DNA of 64,000 bases from Roseibium sp. Sym1 (GCF_027359675.1 NZ_CP114786.1:4128501-4192500), one strand, 5' to 3'. Counted from the first letter of the stretch, positions 8,587 through 17,973 are shown. Made by a program: numbers and translations. The notes: generated from the letters alone by a model not told the origin.

Positions 8587-9822
8587 CTATTGCGCGGCGA
8601 AACCCTGCTTCAGCTTGACGATGACCCGGACAACCGCTTGCGGATTGCGGCGATCGTCTTCCGGATTGTGATAGCTCAGCACGATGCTGGCGCCGGGGGC
8701 GTCGAAGCGCGTTTCCGGGTTTTCCAGGGCGGCGCTCTGCTGCTGATGCAGGTCGAGCGCGGTGATGCCGAAAAGGACGGCGCATTCCTCGACGGTCGTG
8801 CGCGGGTTCTCGTAGGTGTCCCGGCTGAGGGCCTGATAGCCCTGGGCCCTGAGGCTGGTGGTGGTCGGGACGGTCCCCTTGGACGGGTGATCGGAGCGCA
8901 GCGGCATGGCAGCCTTCGTGATGGTGTCGGGAACCTGCAGGAGCCTTCGAATGGTAAACCGCACTTCCGCCAGCGGGCAATTGACCGTGTGCGGATAGCA
9001 GTCGTGGTAATAGGCATTCACCAGAGAGGCACGCAGGTTCTGTTCGCTCAGCCAACTGGCGCCCATGCCGGAATAATGCCGTGTGCCGAGCATGTCCTTG
9101 CCCATGTACATGGCATTGAGACCCTGCCAGAAGCCGTCCGGCGCCCATTCGAGATAGTCGTCCTTGTTCTTGAAATACATGTAGTCGCCGGGAATCGGCG
9201 GATCCTGCAGCGAGGCTTTCTGCGCCATGAAGTCCGTGGCCGGGTTGTCGGTCCAGGGACCGACCAGCATGGTGCCGAATTCGGCCGCCAGCTTGCTGAA
9301 GCCGTCCGCACCAAGACCGTTCAACAGCCCCCAGAAGACCGTCAGCTGAAAGGCTCCCGCGCATTCGCCGCGGAAAGGCAGCGTGTGACCCTCCGCCGGT
9401 GTGATGGCCGCGAGACTGTCCGTATCGGCGACCTGCTGCCAGGCGGCGTCCGTGCCGCCGGGCGTGATGAATTCCCAGTATTTGGAGACGCGGCTGTCGC
9501 CGGTCGTGCCGAGCCGCGGCTCGGGACCCGCGACCGGGTCGTAATAGTCGCAGTCGTAGACACCGGAAGTCAGCGCCGTCATGGAAGCGATGGCACCGAG
9601 GCGGAACAGCAGGTTTTCCCAGAAATGCTGCAGCGACGGGAAGGAAATCGGCAGGCTTGCAGCTGCCGAGGCGACGATGATTTCATCGGCCAGCCGGCCG
9701 TGAACAACGTCTTCCCGGTCTTTTCCGGCCAGCTCGACCAGATTCTTCTTGAGGGTTTCAGTGTCACGGACCGGCGTGCCTGCGATCAGGAGACCGCGCC
9801 CGGAAAGCGCTTCATTCGTCAT
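8587..9822 (-). CDS. Tgl-like protein-glutamine gamma-glutamyltransferase homologue
   Basis: About 411 residues from ATG 9822; an earlier in-frame start at 9906 is possible. The core matches the Bacillus spore transglutaminase Tgl: KYWEF, then FRGECAGAFQLTVFWGLLNG (Cys about residue 154 preceded by Glu), then PGDYMYFKNKDDY, FWQGLNAMYMG and RHYSGMG (His about 249). In Bacillus Tgl, as I recall, the catalytic Cys works with a Glu in the R/Q-G-E-N motif or with the Glu beside the Cys; here the former is Leu (QGLN) while the latter is kept. The protein is much longer than Tgl (about 245 residues), with roughly 100 extra residues at each end. No signal peptide is seen. Function in a non-spore-former is unknown. 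Confidence 0.65.
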   Translation of the reverse strand: MTNEALSGRGLLIAGTPVRDTETLKKNLVELAGKDREDVVHGRLADEIIVASAAASLPISFPSLQHFWENLLFRLGAIASMTALTSGVYDCDYYDPVAGPEPRLGTTGDSRVSKYWEFITPGGTDAAWQQVADTDSLAAITPAEGHTLPFRGECAGAFQLTVFWGLLNGLGADGFSKLAAEFGTMLVGPWTDNPATDFMAQKASLQDPPIPGDYMYFKNKDDYLEWAPDGFWQGLNAMYMGKDMLGTRHYSGMGASWLSEQNLRASLVNAYYHDCYPHTVNCPLAEVRFTIRRLLQVPDTITKAAMPLRSDHPSKGTVPTTTSLRAQGYQALSRDTYENPRTTVEECAVLFGITALDLHQQQSAALENPETRFDAPGASIVLSYHNPEDDRRNPQAVVRVIVKLKQGFAAQ

Positions 9823-9936
9823 GTTGCCCCACCCAATGTGCTGAAAAGAGACCCGCCCGGTGACTGCCGTCAGCGGACAGGGGTCATTCCGTAGATGTAT
9901 TGTCAATTTATACAGCTATTGATTTAAAAAGCGTGA

Positions 9937-12900
9937 CTATTGCGGGAAGTTGCCGCCGCCTTCAATCGCGGTTTTTCGGGTTCTGGCCAGATGCAACCAG
10001 TTGCCGGTCCGCAGGGCCATGCGTTCCGATTTGTCCAGAAGCGTGCGGGCCCGGTGCCGCGCTTGCGGGTGCACAGCCCTGGTTGCCAGGGCGGACAGGC
10101 GCAACAGTTCCGCATCGAAGTAGCGTTCACCGGAGCGCAGCGTGAAGCGGCGGACCGACATCAGCTCGCGCAGGGCTTCCTGCGGGGTGTTCCGGTGAAG
10201 GCGTGCCTCGGCAATCCAGGCCTCGGCATAGGGGCGCGCAAGAACGGCGCCCGTGGACAGGTAGGACTTCAGGCCGGCGGCCATCAGGCGCATTCCGGAC
10301 TTGTCACCGGCGACCGCTCGGGCGCGTCCCAGGTTGATTTCCGCCTGGGCCATCTGTTGCGCGAAGCCTTCCCGCCGGCTGAGATCCGCGGCAGTCAGGG
10401 CATGGCGTTCCGCTTCCGGACCGTCACCGAGGAAATTGTAGGCGGTCGCCATGAAACAGCTGGAAAAGGCCCGGCAAAACGCGTGATCCGAGAGCAGGGA
10501 AGCGGTTTCGAGGGACAGGCAATTGTCCCGAAGGCTGTCGGGCCGGTCCATTAGCGCGTAACACCAGCTCAAGTAGGACCTGGCGAGAATGCCGAGGTCC
10601 AGGCTGTACCGGGTGACCATCTCGTCGAAATCGGCCAGCTGTGAAGCCTCGACGGCGGCCAGCATCGAGCGTTCCGCTTCCTCCAGAGCGCCGATATAGA
10701 AGGCGCCGACACCAGCCATATAGTGCCCTGCCGTTACCTCGATCGGGTCCTGACGCACCATGGCGTGGCGTAGGAACTCGTCGCTGAGCTGTTTGGCAAA
10801 GCCGACCTCGGCCTTGACCATGTGGGCGCCCCACACGCCCCAGAGCATCTGCAGGACTTCTGCCGAGCCTGTTTCCATGGAGGTCAGCGAGCGGGCCTTT
10901 GAATAGACCTCGCGGACTTCCTTCGAGGCAAAGCCGTGCTTGGCGATCAGCTGCGGTCCGAGCAGCAGCAGGAAGCGGTTGACGGCCAGCTCACGGTCCC
11001 TGGTGTCGTTGATTTCCTGTGCCAGTTCAAGCGCCTTGCCGAAGTAGCGTCCGGCGTCCCTGTGGGCGGCGACGCGGACGGCGTCCATACCGGCAATTTC
11101 CAGGAATTTCAGGGCTGCCGCGGTGTTGCCGCCGCGCTCGAAATGGCGTGCGATCACTTCCGCGGCGACGGGTGGGTAACTCTCCGGGTTTTCCGTGAGG
11201 GCAACAGCGATTTCCCGGTGATAGCGGCTGCGCCTGTGAGGGGCGATGGACTGATAGGCCAGCTCCAGCACGAGGCTGTGCTTGAATTCGAACAGGCCAT
11301 CTTCAAAGGGGCCCTTGCGATAGATCAGATTGGCGCGCTGCAGGGCCGTCAGCTGTTTTTTCAGCCGGTCCGCGGAGAGACCTGACAGGTCCCTCAAAAG
11401 TGCCGCATCGAACTCGCGACCGATGACCGCTGCCTGCAGCAGCAGATCCTTCGCCTCGCCAAGGTGCGACAGCCTTGCCGCAAGGGTCTCGCGCAGGGAA
11501 ACGGGCACGCGGGCCGAGGCGGTATCGCCCGGGCCGCAGTCGGCGGCATTGAACATCAGCTGTTCCAGGAACAGCGGAATGCCGTCCGACCGTTTGACGA
11601 TCTGCTCGAAATACGCGTCGCTCATGTCATCGGGCCGAAGCAGGGCCGCCAGCTTGCGGGTCTGGTTTTCCTGGAGCTGACCGATCCGGCAGGTCAGCTT
11701 GACGGCGCCGGTCAGGTCAATTGCGCACTTGCCTGGCCGCATGCTGACGAGCGTCATGACCCTGTTTCTGCCAAGCGACTTGTGGAGTAGGGCAATCGAT
11801 TCAAGAGTGCTGATGTCCATCCAGTGGGCATCCTCGTAGACAAGGATGACCGGATGAATTTCCGCGAGCTTCCGGATGCAGGCAACGAGGGTATCGTTCG
11901 GGGCGTCAACATCCGCGTCCGGCTGGGACGGGTGACTTTCGAGGCCGCCCGCCTTCAGGAGCGCGCTCAGGTTGGCCTTGTCGCGGCGGCTGTCCAGTCC
12001 AAGGTCCGCGAGCAACTGCTCAACCACGGTGTTGAGCAGCATGGGGCTCTGGAAGCCTTTCAGACCGAGAAACTTGTAGAGACCCTGTGCGACCGGATAA
12101 AAGGGCGTCCGCCGATGGTGCACGGATCCGAAGAAATTCAGTATCAGGGGGTGATCGGTCCGCGCTGTCTGTTGAAAGGCGCGTATCAGGCTGGATTTTC
12201 CGATACCCGGTTCGCCGACAAGCATGACGGATTGTGAAATCCCGGACTTGGCGCCTTCCCAGCAGATCTGCAGCGTGCCCAGTTCATTGCTCCGGCCGGT
12301 GAGCGGAACAGGCTCCTTGCCCCGGTCAGCGCTTTCATTGCGGGCCGTGGGCGGCACCGCGGGCGAAACCTCGAAGACGGTTTCCGTTCCGTCGCGCAGC
12401 TGCACTTTCCTGGCCATGAAGTCGCTTCGAAACAGGGCATGGGCTTCCGGGGAGATCAGCAGCACACCTTGCGGCGCTTCCTGTTCCAGCCGGATCGCGT
12501 TCTCAACCGCTGCGCCCGTCACCGAGACCGGTGCCATGTTTGGGCCGTCTTCCACGACAACGTTGCCTTCTCCGCTGGCGATGCCGCAGCGCAGCCGAAC
12601 CGGCTGGTCGTACCCGTCGCGCCCGAAGGTTCGCAGGATCTTTTGTGCCGCCAGCACAGCGCGTTCCGCGTCCATCTCGTGGAGCGTCGGTACGCCGAAT
12701 ACCAGAACCTTCGGCCCGCTGGAGCGGATCACAAGTTTGCCGCCGAATTCCGAAGCGGCAATGGCGCACGCCGTACCGAGCCTGCCGTTGAGAAAGGCGA
12801 GTTCCTCTTCCGACAACTGCGCCGCCAGGGCGTCCGGATCGTCAAACCCGATAACCGCAACCGTCAGTGCCGCATGGAAGCTGGAGGCGGACGCGTGATT

Positions 12901-13002
12901 GATGTCTTCCACGTTCCCCGACAACGGTACCGGCCCCTGGCCGTTCCCGGCCCCGGTCGGTTCGTTGTCGCCAACAACCAAATTGGCAGGAGTTGAGTTC
13001 AT
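9937..13002 (-). CDS. Degenerate class III cyclase domain / AAA ATPase / helical-repeat signalling protein
   Basis: About 1021 residues from ATG 13002 (a GTG two codons earlier is also open). The N-terminus (about 45-215) has the class III nucleotidyl cyclase fold: VIGFDDPDALA, KVLVFGVP, RCGIASGEGNV, NAIRLEQEA. The second metal-binding Asp is missing (SSGPKVLVF where active enzymes have GDG), so it is probably non-catalytic. Next is an AAA_16/STAND-like ATPase with Walker A GEPGIGKSS (about 264) and Walker B ILVYEDAHWMD. The last 500 residues are helical TPR-like repeats. The architecture is that of cyclase-ATPase-TPR signal-transduction proteins. Partner and output are unknown. Confidence 0.85.
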   Translation of the reverse strand: MNSTPANLVVGDNEPTGAGNGQGPVPLSGNVEDINHASASSFHAALTVAVIGFDDPDALAAQLSEEELAFLNGRLGTACAIAASEFGGKLVIRSSGPKVLVFGVPTLHEMDAERAVLAAQKILRTFGRDGYDQPVRLRCGIASGEGNVVVEDGPNMAPVSVTGAAVENAIRLEQEAPQGVLLISPEAHALFRSDFMARKVQLRDGTETVFEVSPAVPPTARNESADRGKEPVPLTGRSNELGTLQICWEGAKSGISQSVMLVGEPGIGKSSLIRAFQQTARTDHPLILNFFGSVHHRRTPFYPVAQGLYKFLGLKGFQSPMLLNTVVEQLLADLGLDSRRDKANLSALLKAGGLESHPSQPDADVDAPNDTLVACIRKLAEIHPVILVYEDAHWMDISTLESIALLHKSLGRNRVMTLVSMRPGKCAIDLTGAVKLTCRIGQLQENQTRKLAALLRPDDMSDAYFEQIVKRSDGIPLFLEQLMFNAADCGPGDTASARVPVSLRETLAARLSHLGEAKDLLLQAAVIGREFDAALLRDLSGLSADRLKKQLTALQRANLIYRKGPFEDGLFEFKHSLVLELAYQSIAPHRRSRYHREIAVALTENPESYPPVAAEVIARHFERGGNTAAALKFLEIAGMDAVRVAAHRDAGRYFGKALELAQEINDTRDRELAVNRFLLLLGPQLIAKHGFASKEVREVYSKARSLTSMETGSAEVLQMLWGVWGAHMVKAEVGFAKQLSDEFLRHAMVRQDPIEVTAGHYMAGVGAFYIGALEEAERSMLAAVEASQLADFDEMVTRYSLDLGILARSYLSWCYALMDRPDSLRDNCLSLETASLLSDHAFCRAFSSCFMATAYNFLGDGPEAERHALTAADLSRREGFAQQMAQAEINLGRARAVAGDKSGMRLMAAGLKSYLSTGAVLARPYAEAWIAEARLHRNTPQEALRELMSVRRFTLRSGERYFDAELLRLSALATRAVHPQARHRARTLLDKSERMALRTGNWLHLARTRKTAIEGGGNFPQ

Positions 13003-13038
13003 CGACACCCCGGAGTTTGCCCCATCGCACCAGCGCGC

Positions 13039-13059
13039 AGTATCTGGCTACAAGATACT
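13039..13059. promoter_or_regulatory. Palindrome upstream of the cyclase-like/ATPase gene
   Basis: AGTATCT-N7-AGATACT, perfect 7-base arms, 37-57 bases before the ATG at 13002. Candidate operator; regulator unknown. Confidence 0.35.
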
Positions 13060-13468
13060 TGAATCAATCTAAAGTTGTCATGCTCCAACAACATACAAAA
13101 TTCATTACCAACCGGCTAACACTGTTAAAAATACGTGGTGCGACCGCTGGAAGATTTCGGCACGCTGCTCCTGACACTTTCTGTTCGGACCCCGGCGGAT
13201 TCGACAGGCGGACAACGGGTGGGGCATGAAAAAGCAGTCCGGTAAAGCGTTGGGAGAGGCGTTTTTGCCGAATTAAACTATATTGCGTAATTATGTCCTC
13301 GTTTAAACTGTCAATTTCCAGATTTGTGTCTTTCTTTTTTCGTAGTTTTCATGAAAAGGCGGATGGTTCTACTATTGTGTTTAGTATTTGTTGAGGGCGA
13401 GCGGCAAAACTTGCACCGAGCGCCGCGCCTTAGGTGACGGTATACAAGAAACCGCTGGAGCGTTCTTC
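13060..13468. other. AT-rich divergent intergenic region
   Basis: With the palindrome at 13039-13059, this makes up the 466 bases between the start codons of two divergent signalling genes. It is markedly more AT-rich than its surroundings, as expected for promoters. No protein-coding or RNA gene is supported. Confidence 0.5.
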
Positions 13469-15565
13469 GTGTTGCAATTCATTCGGTTTTGGACCCGCCA
13501 GATCTTGAGACGTGTTTTCGTGCGTGCCACGCTTTTTGGCGTTTGCGGGCTGCTGGCATTCTCGCTGGTCCTGATCGGAATCGATTATTACGCACAGACG
13601 AGCAAGATCGGTGACCGGCTCGCGCGCACTGCGCATGACAATGCACTCCTGATCACAAATACCGCGGCGCGTGACATTGAAAACAAGAACTACGGAGAGC
13701 TCGAACGCATCCTGAATGCCGTCGCCGGAGACCGGTACATCGTCGCCGCCAAGGTCTACAGCCGCTTCGGCCGGGAATTTGCCAGCGACTTCACGTCCGC
13801 AGTGCCGTCGAGCGAAGTCGATTTCAACGAGGACGCACTGGTGGCGGCGCAGGAGGGCCGCTCGATACGCAAGGAAACCTCCGAGACGATCGAATACGTG
13901 CTGCCCGCCTTTCGGGGCGGTGAAGCCGTCGGCAGCGTGCTTGTGCGCATCTCCAAGCATGAGATGGCCGGCATCCTGCGCGAAAAAATCTTCCAGGTGA
14001 CCATCGTGTTCGGGCTGTTGCTGCTCGCCTTCGTTCCGGTGCTCGCGCTGCTGATGTACCGGGCAACCGCCGGTGTCAGCCGGGTGACGGAGGCGGCGAA
14101 CGAGGCTGCCGCCGGATACCTGGACTGCAACATGAAGTCCGACGCCCCGGGCGAAGTCGGAGAGCTGCAGACCGCGTTTCGGGAGATGGTGAACAACCTG
14201 CGCCAAAACATCCAGAAAATCGAGCATCTGGCCTATACGGACCGCATCACGGGACTGCCGAACCGGGCAAAACTGGACAATGTGGCCCTGTCGATGATCG
14301 ATCTGCGTCCCGACAGTAGCGGTGGTGTTCTTTACATCGGCCTGGACCGCTTCAAGTTGATCAATGACATGCACGGCCACGCCGCCGGGGACGCATTGCT
14401 CAAGCGCATTTCCAGACGGCTGGCCCAATTCGTCGATCAAATGGCCGGTCCGATGACTTCGAGATCCCCCTGTGCCGCCAGGTTTTCCGGCGACGAATTC
14501 GTGGTCCTGCTGCCCGGCCTGGCCGATCCGGATGCGCTTGAGCGCCTTTCCGAGGCCGTCGTCGAGCATCTTGGTGGCGCGCTGCGCGTCGGCAGCCTGT
14601 CCCTTTCAGTGACGGTCAGTGTCGGTGTCGCCAGATGGCCGGACCACGGCAAGACCGCCGAGGAAGTGCTGCGCAATGCCAATATGGCCATGTATGAAGC
14701 CAAGGCCGGCGGACGGGCCCGGTCGGTTACCTACAACGACCGGATTCGGGCACGCATGACCGAGCGCGAACGGATACGCCACAGACTTGAAGATGCGCTT
14801 GCCAGCCGTTCCCTCTCGGTGCACTACCAGCCCAAGGTGGATCTTGCCTCGGGCAGGATCGCGGGTTCCGAAGCGTTGCTGCGCTGGAGCGATGACGAAC
14901 TCGGTCAGGTGCCGCCGTCCAAATTCATCCCGGTCGCGGAAGAAAGCGGCATGATCGGGCCGATCGGTGAATTTGTTCTCGAGACCGCGCTGAATGACAT
15001 GAAGGCCATCGCCGGCAGGGGGGCGGACGTTTCCGTCGCGGTCAATGTCGCGCCGGCTCAGCTGCAGTCGTCCGACTTTTGCGACCGTACCCTGGGCATC
15101 CTGAAGGACAGCGGATTTCCGCTGGACAAGCTTGAGCTGGAAGTGACGGAATCCAGCCTTGTCAACTACTCCCAGAACCTGCTCGACCAGATCATGCCGA
15201 TCAAGAACAAAGGCGTGAAATTCGCGATCGACGATTTCGGTACGGGCTATTCATCGTTGCACAGCCTGGCCAGCATGCCGTTCGACACGCTCAAGATCGA
15301 CCGCTCCTTCATCACGGAAATCGGCAACAGCGAGGACCGGCGCACCATCGTCGAGCTGATCCTGATGATGGCCCGGCAACTCAACATGAACACCGTTTCG
15401 GAAGGTGTCGAGACCAGGTTGCAGATGGAGTACATTCACATGTGGGGCGGCACCCTGGGGCAGGGGTTCCTGTGGAGCCCCGCCGTGCCTTATGCCGCGT
15501 TTTCAGAAATGGTGTTCGAAGAAGCCGAGCGCGTTTCGGAAAAGAGCGGCAGAGCCGCCTCCTGA
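13469..15565 (+). CDS. Membrane-bound GGDEF-EAL protein
   Basis: About 698 residues. Transmembrane helix 1 near residues 20-40, a periplasmic sensor loop, transmembrane helix 2 near 170-190, a HAMP-like linker, a GGDEF domain with signature RFSGDEF (about 340), then EAL. The EAL half keeps its catalytic set: SEALLRW, NVAPAQL, EVTESSL, IDDFGTGYSS, TLKIDRSFI and SEGVET. This predicts an active cyclic-di-GMP phosphodiesterase; the cyclase half has S for the first G of GGDEF but may still work. I placed the start at GTG 13469, with GGAG 8 bases upstream; the frame is open back to TTG 13388. Confidence 0.92.
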   Translation: MLQFIRFWTRQILRRVFVRATLFGVCGLLAFSLVLIGIDYYAQTSKIGDRLARTAHDNALLITNTAARDIENKNYGELERILNAVAGDRYIVAAKVYSRFGREFASDFTSAVPSSEVDFNEDALVAAQEGRSIRKETSETIEYVLPAFRGGEAVGSVLVRISKHEMAGILREKIFQVTIVFGLLLLAFVPVLALLMYRATAGVSRVTEAANEAAAGYLDCNMKSDAPGEVGELQTAFREMVNNLRQNIQKIEHLAYTDRITGLPNRAKLDNVALSMIDLRPDSSGGVLYIGLDRFKLINDMHGHAAGDALLKRISRRLAQFVDQMAGPMTSRSPCAARFSGDEFVVLLPGLADPDALERLSEAVVEHLGGALRVGSLSLSVTVSVGVARWPDHGKTAEEVLRNANMAMYEAKAGGRARSVTYNDRIRARMTERERIRHRLEDALASRSLSVHYQPKVDLASGRIAGSEALLRWSDDELGQVPPSKFIPVAEESGMIGPIGEFVLETALNDMKAIAGRGADVSVAVNVAPAQLQSSDFCDRTLGILKDSGFPLDKLELEVTESSLVNYSQNLLDQIMPIKNKGVKFAIDDFGTGYSSLHSLASMPFDTLKIDRSFITEIGNSEDRRTIVELILMMARQLNMNTVSEGVETRLQMEYIHMWGGTLGQGFLWSPAVPYAAFSEMVFEEAERVSEKSGRAAS

Positions 15566-15600
15566 TGCCCGTTGCGGGCGATATCCGGAACGACCACAGC

Positions 15601-15902
15601 CTAGAGCATGTCGCGTTTATTTGAGTTCATTTGACCGAGACAATTTTGGTCACCGGCGAGTCGGTTTGCGCGCCGTGGTGCCGCCCACCACAAGGGCAAG
15701 CCAACGACGCAGGTGGCCAAAATTGTCCGGCCCATTCTAGGGCCAACGTCAAGAGTTTCGCACCTATCCGGGTGGCGCGAAACGGCCCATCGTCAGCGTT
15801 GCGCCACTTGCCCGATGCATTGCATCGCGCTGCGCGACGCGCCTTGCCGAGTGAACCGTTTTGCGCCATCAAATGAACCCAAATAATCGCGACATGCTCT
15901 AG
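15601..15902. mobile_element. MITE-like element with 34-base terminal inverted repeats
   Basis: The ends 15601-15634 and 15869-15902 are inverted repeats starting CTAGAGCATGTCGCG, with 2 mismatches in 34 bases. The 302-base element holds no credible gene; the ORFs on both strands simply fill the palindromic interior. The terminal CTAG could be part of the repeat or a target duplication. It sits between the GGDEF-EAL gene and a small membrane protein gene. Confidence 0.7.
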
Positions 15903-15915
15903 AGGCCGCGGTCAG

Positions 15916-16149
15916 CTATTTCTTTTCGACTGAACGGCTGATTTCCGTGATGATGCCAAAGGCCACGGCAGCCATGATCTTGAGAAGGCCGCTGTCGATC
16001 GCCTGTTCCCTGGTCATGTTTCCCAGAAACAGGCCGGGGCGAGGTTCGACGATGGCGCCGACGGCGACGCCTATCGCGAGGGCAACCTGAATGCAGCCAA
16101 GGAAAAACACCACACCAGCGATAAGGGTTCCCAATTTTGTAAAGGGCAT
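15916..16149 (-). CDS. Small two-helix membrane protein
   Basis: 77 residues from ATG 16149 (MPFTKLGTLIAG). A hydrophobic span covers FTKLGTLIAGVVFFLGCIQVALAI, followed by VGAIVEP; a second, weaker one is GLLKIMAAVAFGIITEIS. GAGAGA lies 8 bases before the ATG. The frame remains open upstream to 16224 but without a better ribosome site. Function unknown. Confidence 0.55.
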   Translation of the reverse strand: MPFTKLGTLIAGVVFFLGCIQVALAIGVAVGAIVEPRPGLFLGNMTREQAIDSGLLKIMAAVAFGIITEISRSVEKK

Positions 16150-16245
16150 TGCGAAGTCTCTCGATATCACCTGTCGAGTATTCAGGTTATCTTTGGTTAT
16201 TGTTATCGCAAGTATAAATCCCAAATACCCTAAATATAGAAAATT

Positions 16246-16386
16246 TTAATCGAATTCGTTTCTGGATTTTTGAATGACGAACTTGGGCGCCTTGGGTAAA
16301 AACGAATGTATTTTCAGATCTTTGTGCCGGTTTTTGAAAGTCTTAGTGAGATCAACAACATCGGAACTGTTTGATGATCCGGACAT
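16246..16386 (-). CDS. Possible small protein (weak)
   Basis: A 46-codon frame beginning MSGSSNSSDVVDLTKTFKN, rich in Lys, Asp and Ser, and lower in GC than its neighbours. It has no clear ribosome site, and the frame is open further upstream to 16434. It fills the otherwise empty gap between the small membrane protein and the HAD gene. I list it only as a candidate. Confidence 0.2.
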   Translation of the reverse strand: MSGSSNSSDVVDLTKTFKNRHKDLKIHSFLPKAPKFVIQKSRNEFD

Positions 16387-16448
16387 CGTGCCGGACCGGC
16401 CCGCGATACCACCCGGTCCCGGTTGCTCCGGCAAGTGCCGTGGCCGTG

Positions 16449-17150
16449 CTAGGAGAGGTAATCCGGCAGGTCTGCAGCGCTGTCCAGGACGACATCGGCA
16501 AGCGGTTCCAGGTCGGCCCGTCCGCTGGTGCCGGTCAGGACACCAACACGGAGCCCGGCACCGGCGGCCCGCGCCATTTCCAGATCATGGGTGTTGTCGC
16601 CGATGACGCAAATTTCTGAAGGCGGCAAGCCGGTTGCCTCGCAAAAGGCGCGGACCATGCCCGGTTCCGGCTTGGGACCATAGCCGGTATCATAGCCGGT
16701 GACGAAGGCCATGCGGTCGGCGAGGCCGGCACCGGCCAGGAACGCCCGGATGGCGGCTTCGCTGTCGCTGCTGGCAACACCCAGGGTGAAGCCGCTTGAA
16801 TGAAGGCTCTCGATGGCATTGGGGATGCCGGGCAGGGTGGCGGCGTCGTGCATCCGGCCGACAAATGTCCGGTCAAGTTCCGCCGTCAGGGTCACCGGAT
16901 CAAAGGCGGCGCCAAGGACGATCCACGCTTCGGCGATCTCGGCGGAATTTCCGGCGGCAAGCAGTGAGCCGGCAGCCGATGTGCCGGTGGCCAGGTCCAT
17001 GCCGGTTCGGGCCAGGAACGCGTTCGCCTTTTCCTGATCGCCAGCGGCGGCAAACAGGGCCATCGAACGGTAGGCTGGTGTCCAGGTGGCGTCGAAGTCG
17101 AGCAGGGTGCCGTCCTTGTCGAAGAGAACAGCCTTGATTATACGCGCCAT
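16449..17150 (-). CDS. HAD family hydrolase (phosphoglycolate phosphatase-like)
   Basis: 233 residues. All HAD motifs are present: motif I VLFDKDGTLLDFD, motif II GVASSD, motif III lysine in GPKPEPGM, and motif IV VIGDNTHDLEMARAAG. The helical cap lies between motifs I and II, as in the Gph group. It is a cytosolic phosphatase; substrate specificity cannot be read from sequence. Monocistronic by spacing. Confidence 0.9.
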   Translation of the reverse strand: MARIIKAVLFDKDGTLLDFDATWTPAYRSMALFAAAGDQEKANAFLARTGMDLATGTSAAGSLLAAGNSAEIAEAWIVLGAAFDPVTLTAELDRTFVGRMHDAATLPGIPNAIESLHSSGFTLGVASSDSEAAIRAFLAGAGLADRMAFVTGYDTGYGPKPEPGMVRAFCEATGLPPSEICVIGDNTHDLEMARAAGAGLRVGVLTGTSGRADLEPLADVVLDSAADLPDYLS

Positions 17151-17346
17151 GAATGTCCCTGCGGTCTTGGAGAGCGGTCCGGTAAAGCGCCTTCCTGACC
17201 GGAGAACAGTGTGCTGTCAAGTGCACTGAGTGCAGATGGGCGGCCTGGCGGGCCGCCCACTTTCATCTTGTCCCGGGGGATGCTCAGCCCGGAATATCCT
17301 GACCGGGCCGCCGGGCTCCGGGTGCCGGTGTCGCTGGACGGACCGG

Positions 17347-17832
17347 TCAGAGTTTTTCCGCAGCCGTTGTGCGGATCTTGTCCCAGTTGGCCGCCGCCTT
17401 GGCGATGGTGCCCGCTTCGTCCTTCTGGAACTCCCGGAAAATGTCCTCGTTCAGGAACAGGTACAGCTTGTCGTCGATCACGGCCGCATATTGCGGATCG
17501 CCGTCGAACTTCTTGCCGACGGAGACGCCGAAGGTGCAGAAACCGCCATTTTGGGGTAGGTAGGCCGCCGGGTCTGCGCTGAACGCTTCCATGGCCTCCT
17601 GCGAGGCAAAATAATAGGCGACCCCGTCATGGACGGCGGTGTGCCGGGCGGAGCCGTCGACGCGGTTGCCAAGGTCCACGAAAGCAACCGGATCGATGCC
17701 GTGCAGGCCGAGCGGTGCCCCGGCTGCGGTCAGGCCGCTGGACGTGTTGTATTCGTCGGCCGCGAAGGCGGGGGCGCTCATGGCGGTGGTTGCCAGGAGA
17801 GCGGCGGCAACGAGGGTGCGGGTCAGGTTCAT
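17347..17832 (-). CDS. Exported YHS-domain protein
   Basis: 161 residues. Signal peptide MNLTRTLVAAALLATTAMSAPAFA with cleavage after AFA. The mature part has a YHS-like core: LHGIDPVAFVDLG, GVAYYFASQEAMEAFSADPAAYLPQNGGFCTFGVSVG. YHS domains are often linked to metal (copper/heavy metal) proteins. A CCGATCGTCCGG motif lies 114-125 bases upstream of the start and recurs near the AraC gene at 18595 and the DUF411 operon, suggesting a shared regulator. Confidence 0.85.
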   Translation of the reverse strand: MNLTRTLVAAALLATTAMSAPAFAADEYNTSSGLTAAGAPLGLHGIDPVAFVDLGNRVDGSARHTAVHDGVAYYFASQEAMEAFSADPAAYLPQNGGFCTFGVSVGKKFDGDPQYAAVIDDKLYLFLNEDIFREFQKDEAGTIAKAAANWDKIRTTAAEKL

Positions 17833-17945
17833 ATGGATTGCTCCTCAGTGTTTCTGGAATGAAAGCCGATGGTTTGTCCAACGGCCGAGATCACTCTGCG
17901 TCCGATCCGGCGCTGCCTCCATGTGCGATAGCCCGCCTGAATTTG

Positions 17946-17957
17946 CCGATCGTCCGG
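17946..17957 (+). promoter_or_regulatory. Shared motif copy 1 (YHS gene)
   Basis: CCGATCGTCCGG, identical to 18519-18530 and one base different from the copy at 52287-52298. It is 114-125 bases upstream of the YHS-protein start on the opposite strand. Confidence 0.4.
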
Positions 17958-17973
17958 ACCGGCGCGCAAAAAG

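Noticed and set aside
15627..15876. 81-codon frames on both strands inside the element at 15601-15902
   Set aside because: They mirror each other because the element is palindromic; no ribosome site and no family.
17238..17258. Hairpin GGGCGGCC / GGCCGCCC after the YHS gene as a terminator
   Set aside because: Stem is good but there is no T tract on the minus strand where it would be needed.
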